In this document: positions 63,838 to 64,000 of the stretch, piece by piece | Numbering within the stretch: position 1 is the stretch's first letter | How the letters are laid out: each line of letters opens with the position of its first letter | Assembly: GCA_963575745.1 (NCBI GenBank) | Contig: CAUYUJ010018727.1 | Location: 261,893-325,892 of the forward strand | DNA length: 64,000 nt | Direction: 5' to 3' | DNA from: Prorocentrum cordatum | Lineage: Eukaryota; Sar; Dinophyceae; Prorocentrales; Prorocentraceae | Notes under the pieces: generated by a model | Databases searched by the model: none | The model's input: only the letters and a program-made list of their open reading frames with translations | Told to the model about the DNA's origin: nothing | Program-made: the position numbers and the translations under genes

Positions 63838-64000
63838 TGTCAAGCAGTGGCGAAGCGTCCTGGCTCGCCTATAGGCCCACCAGAGGATGTTCTAAGAGCC
63901 TTTTGTGGTCTGCACGAAATGTTTTCAGAGCACTTCTGGCTGAGACTGTCCTGTCTTGACGCATCGGGTTCACGTTCTAAGAGCATTGTGCTTGTTCTTA
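63838..64000 (+). repeat. Dispersed repeat S, copy 2 (runs off the window)
   Basis: AAGCAGTGGCGAAGCGTCCT, CTATAGGCCCACCAG, TTTTGTGGTCTGCACGAAAT, TGGCTGAGACTGTC and GTTCTAAGAGCATTG, in the same order as 28852-29062. Its right end lies beyond the window. Confidence 0.82.

Overview
The window looks like nuclear DNA of a dinoflagellate. The evidence is GC-rich, gene-poor sequence full of simple and tandem repeats, three relics of the 22-nt dinoflagellate spliced leader (DinoSL), a decayed pentatricopeptide-repeat (PPR) gene with the dinoflagellate-type 'ISYN..SxCE..QWQQA' motif, a decayed non-LTR-like retroelement, and introns ending in AG|G. A Prorocentrum-like or Polarella-like genome would fit, but the species cannot be fixed from the sequence alone. 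There are no bacterial-type operons, rRNA, tRNA or CRISPR arrays.

Only two loci look like intact protein genes. The first (4838-6316, +) is an intronless Fe(II)/2-oxoglutarate dioxygenase of the gamma-butyrobetaine/trimethyllysine hydroxylase family, i.e. carnitine-type chemistry. The second (about 51377-56422, +) is proposed here as one multi-exon gene for an unrecognised multi-pass membrane protein. Its three proposed introns have matching phases and AG|G acceptors, and the two largest contain mobile-element copies.

The centre (30.6-38.1 kb) is the most informative region. A broken PPR gene on the minus strand and a broken retroelement on the plus strand diverge from an 81-bp CCT-rich spacer, and each carries a DinoSL relic (19/21 matches) at its 5' edge. 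DinoSL is added only to mRNA by trans-splicing, so at least one and probably both arms passed through an RNA/cDNA stage.

The rest is repeat. (1) A dispersed GGCC/CTTGG minisatellite (units of about 10-12 bp) fills much of 0-3, 12-15, 17-19 and 41-42.6 kb and makes long false ORFs on both strands. (2) At least five families of short non-autonomous elements with terminal inverted repeats (called A-E here) have 2-7 copies each; they cluster and sometimes abut. (3) Four single-copy fold-back elements occur. (4) There are two large structural duplications: a 932-bp tandem duplication at 13.3-15.2 kb and an inverted duplication of about 1-kb arms at 16.8-18.85 kb. (5) Tandem arrays with periods of about 73, 78, 83 and 65 bp occur. 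(6) Long GGA/CCT tracts occur, some of several hundred bp. The remaining stretches show nothing that can be supported as a gene.
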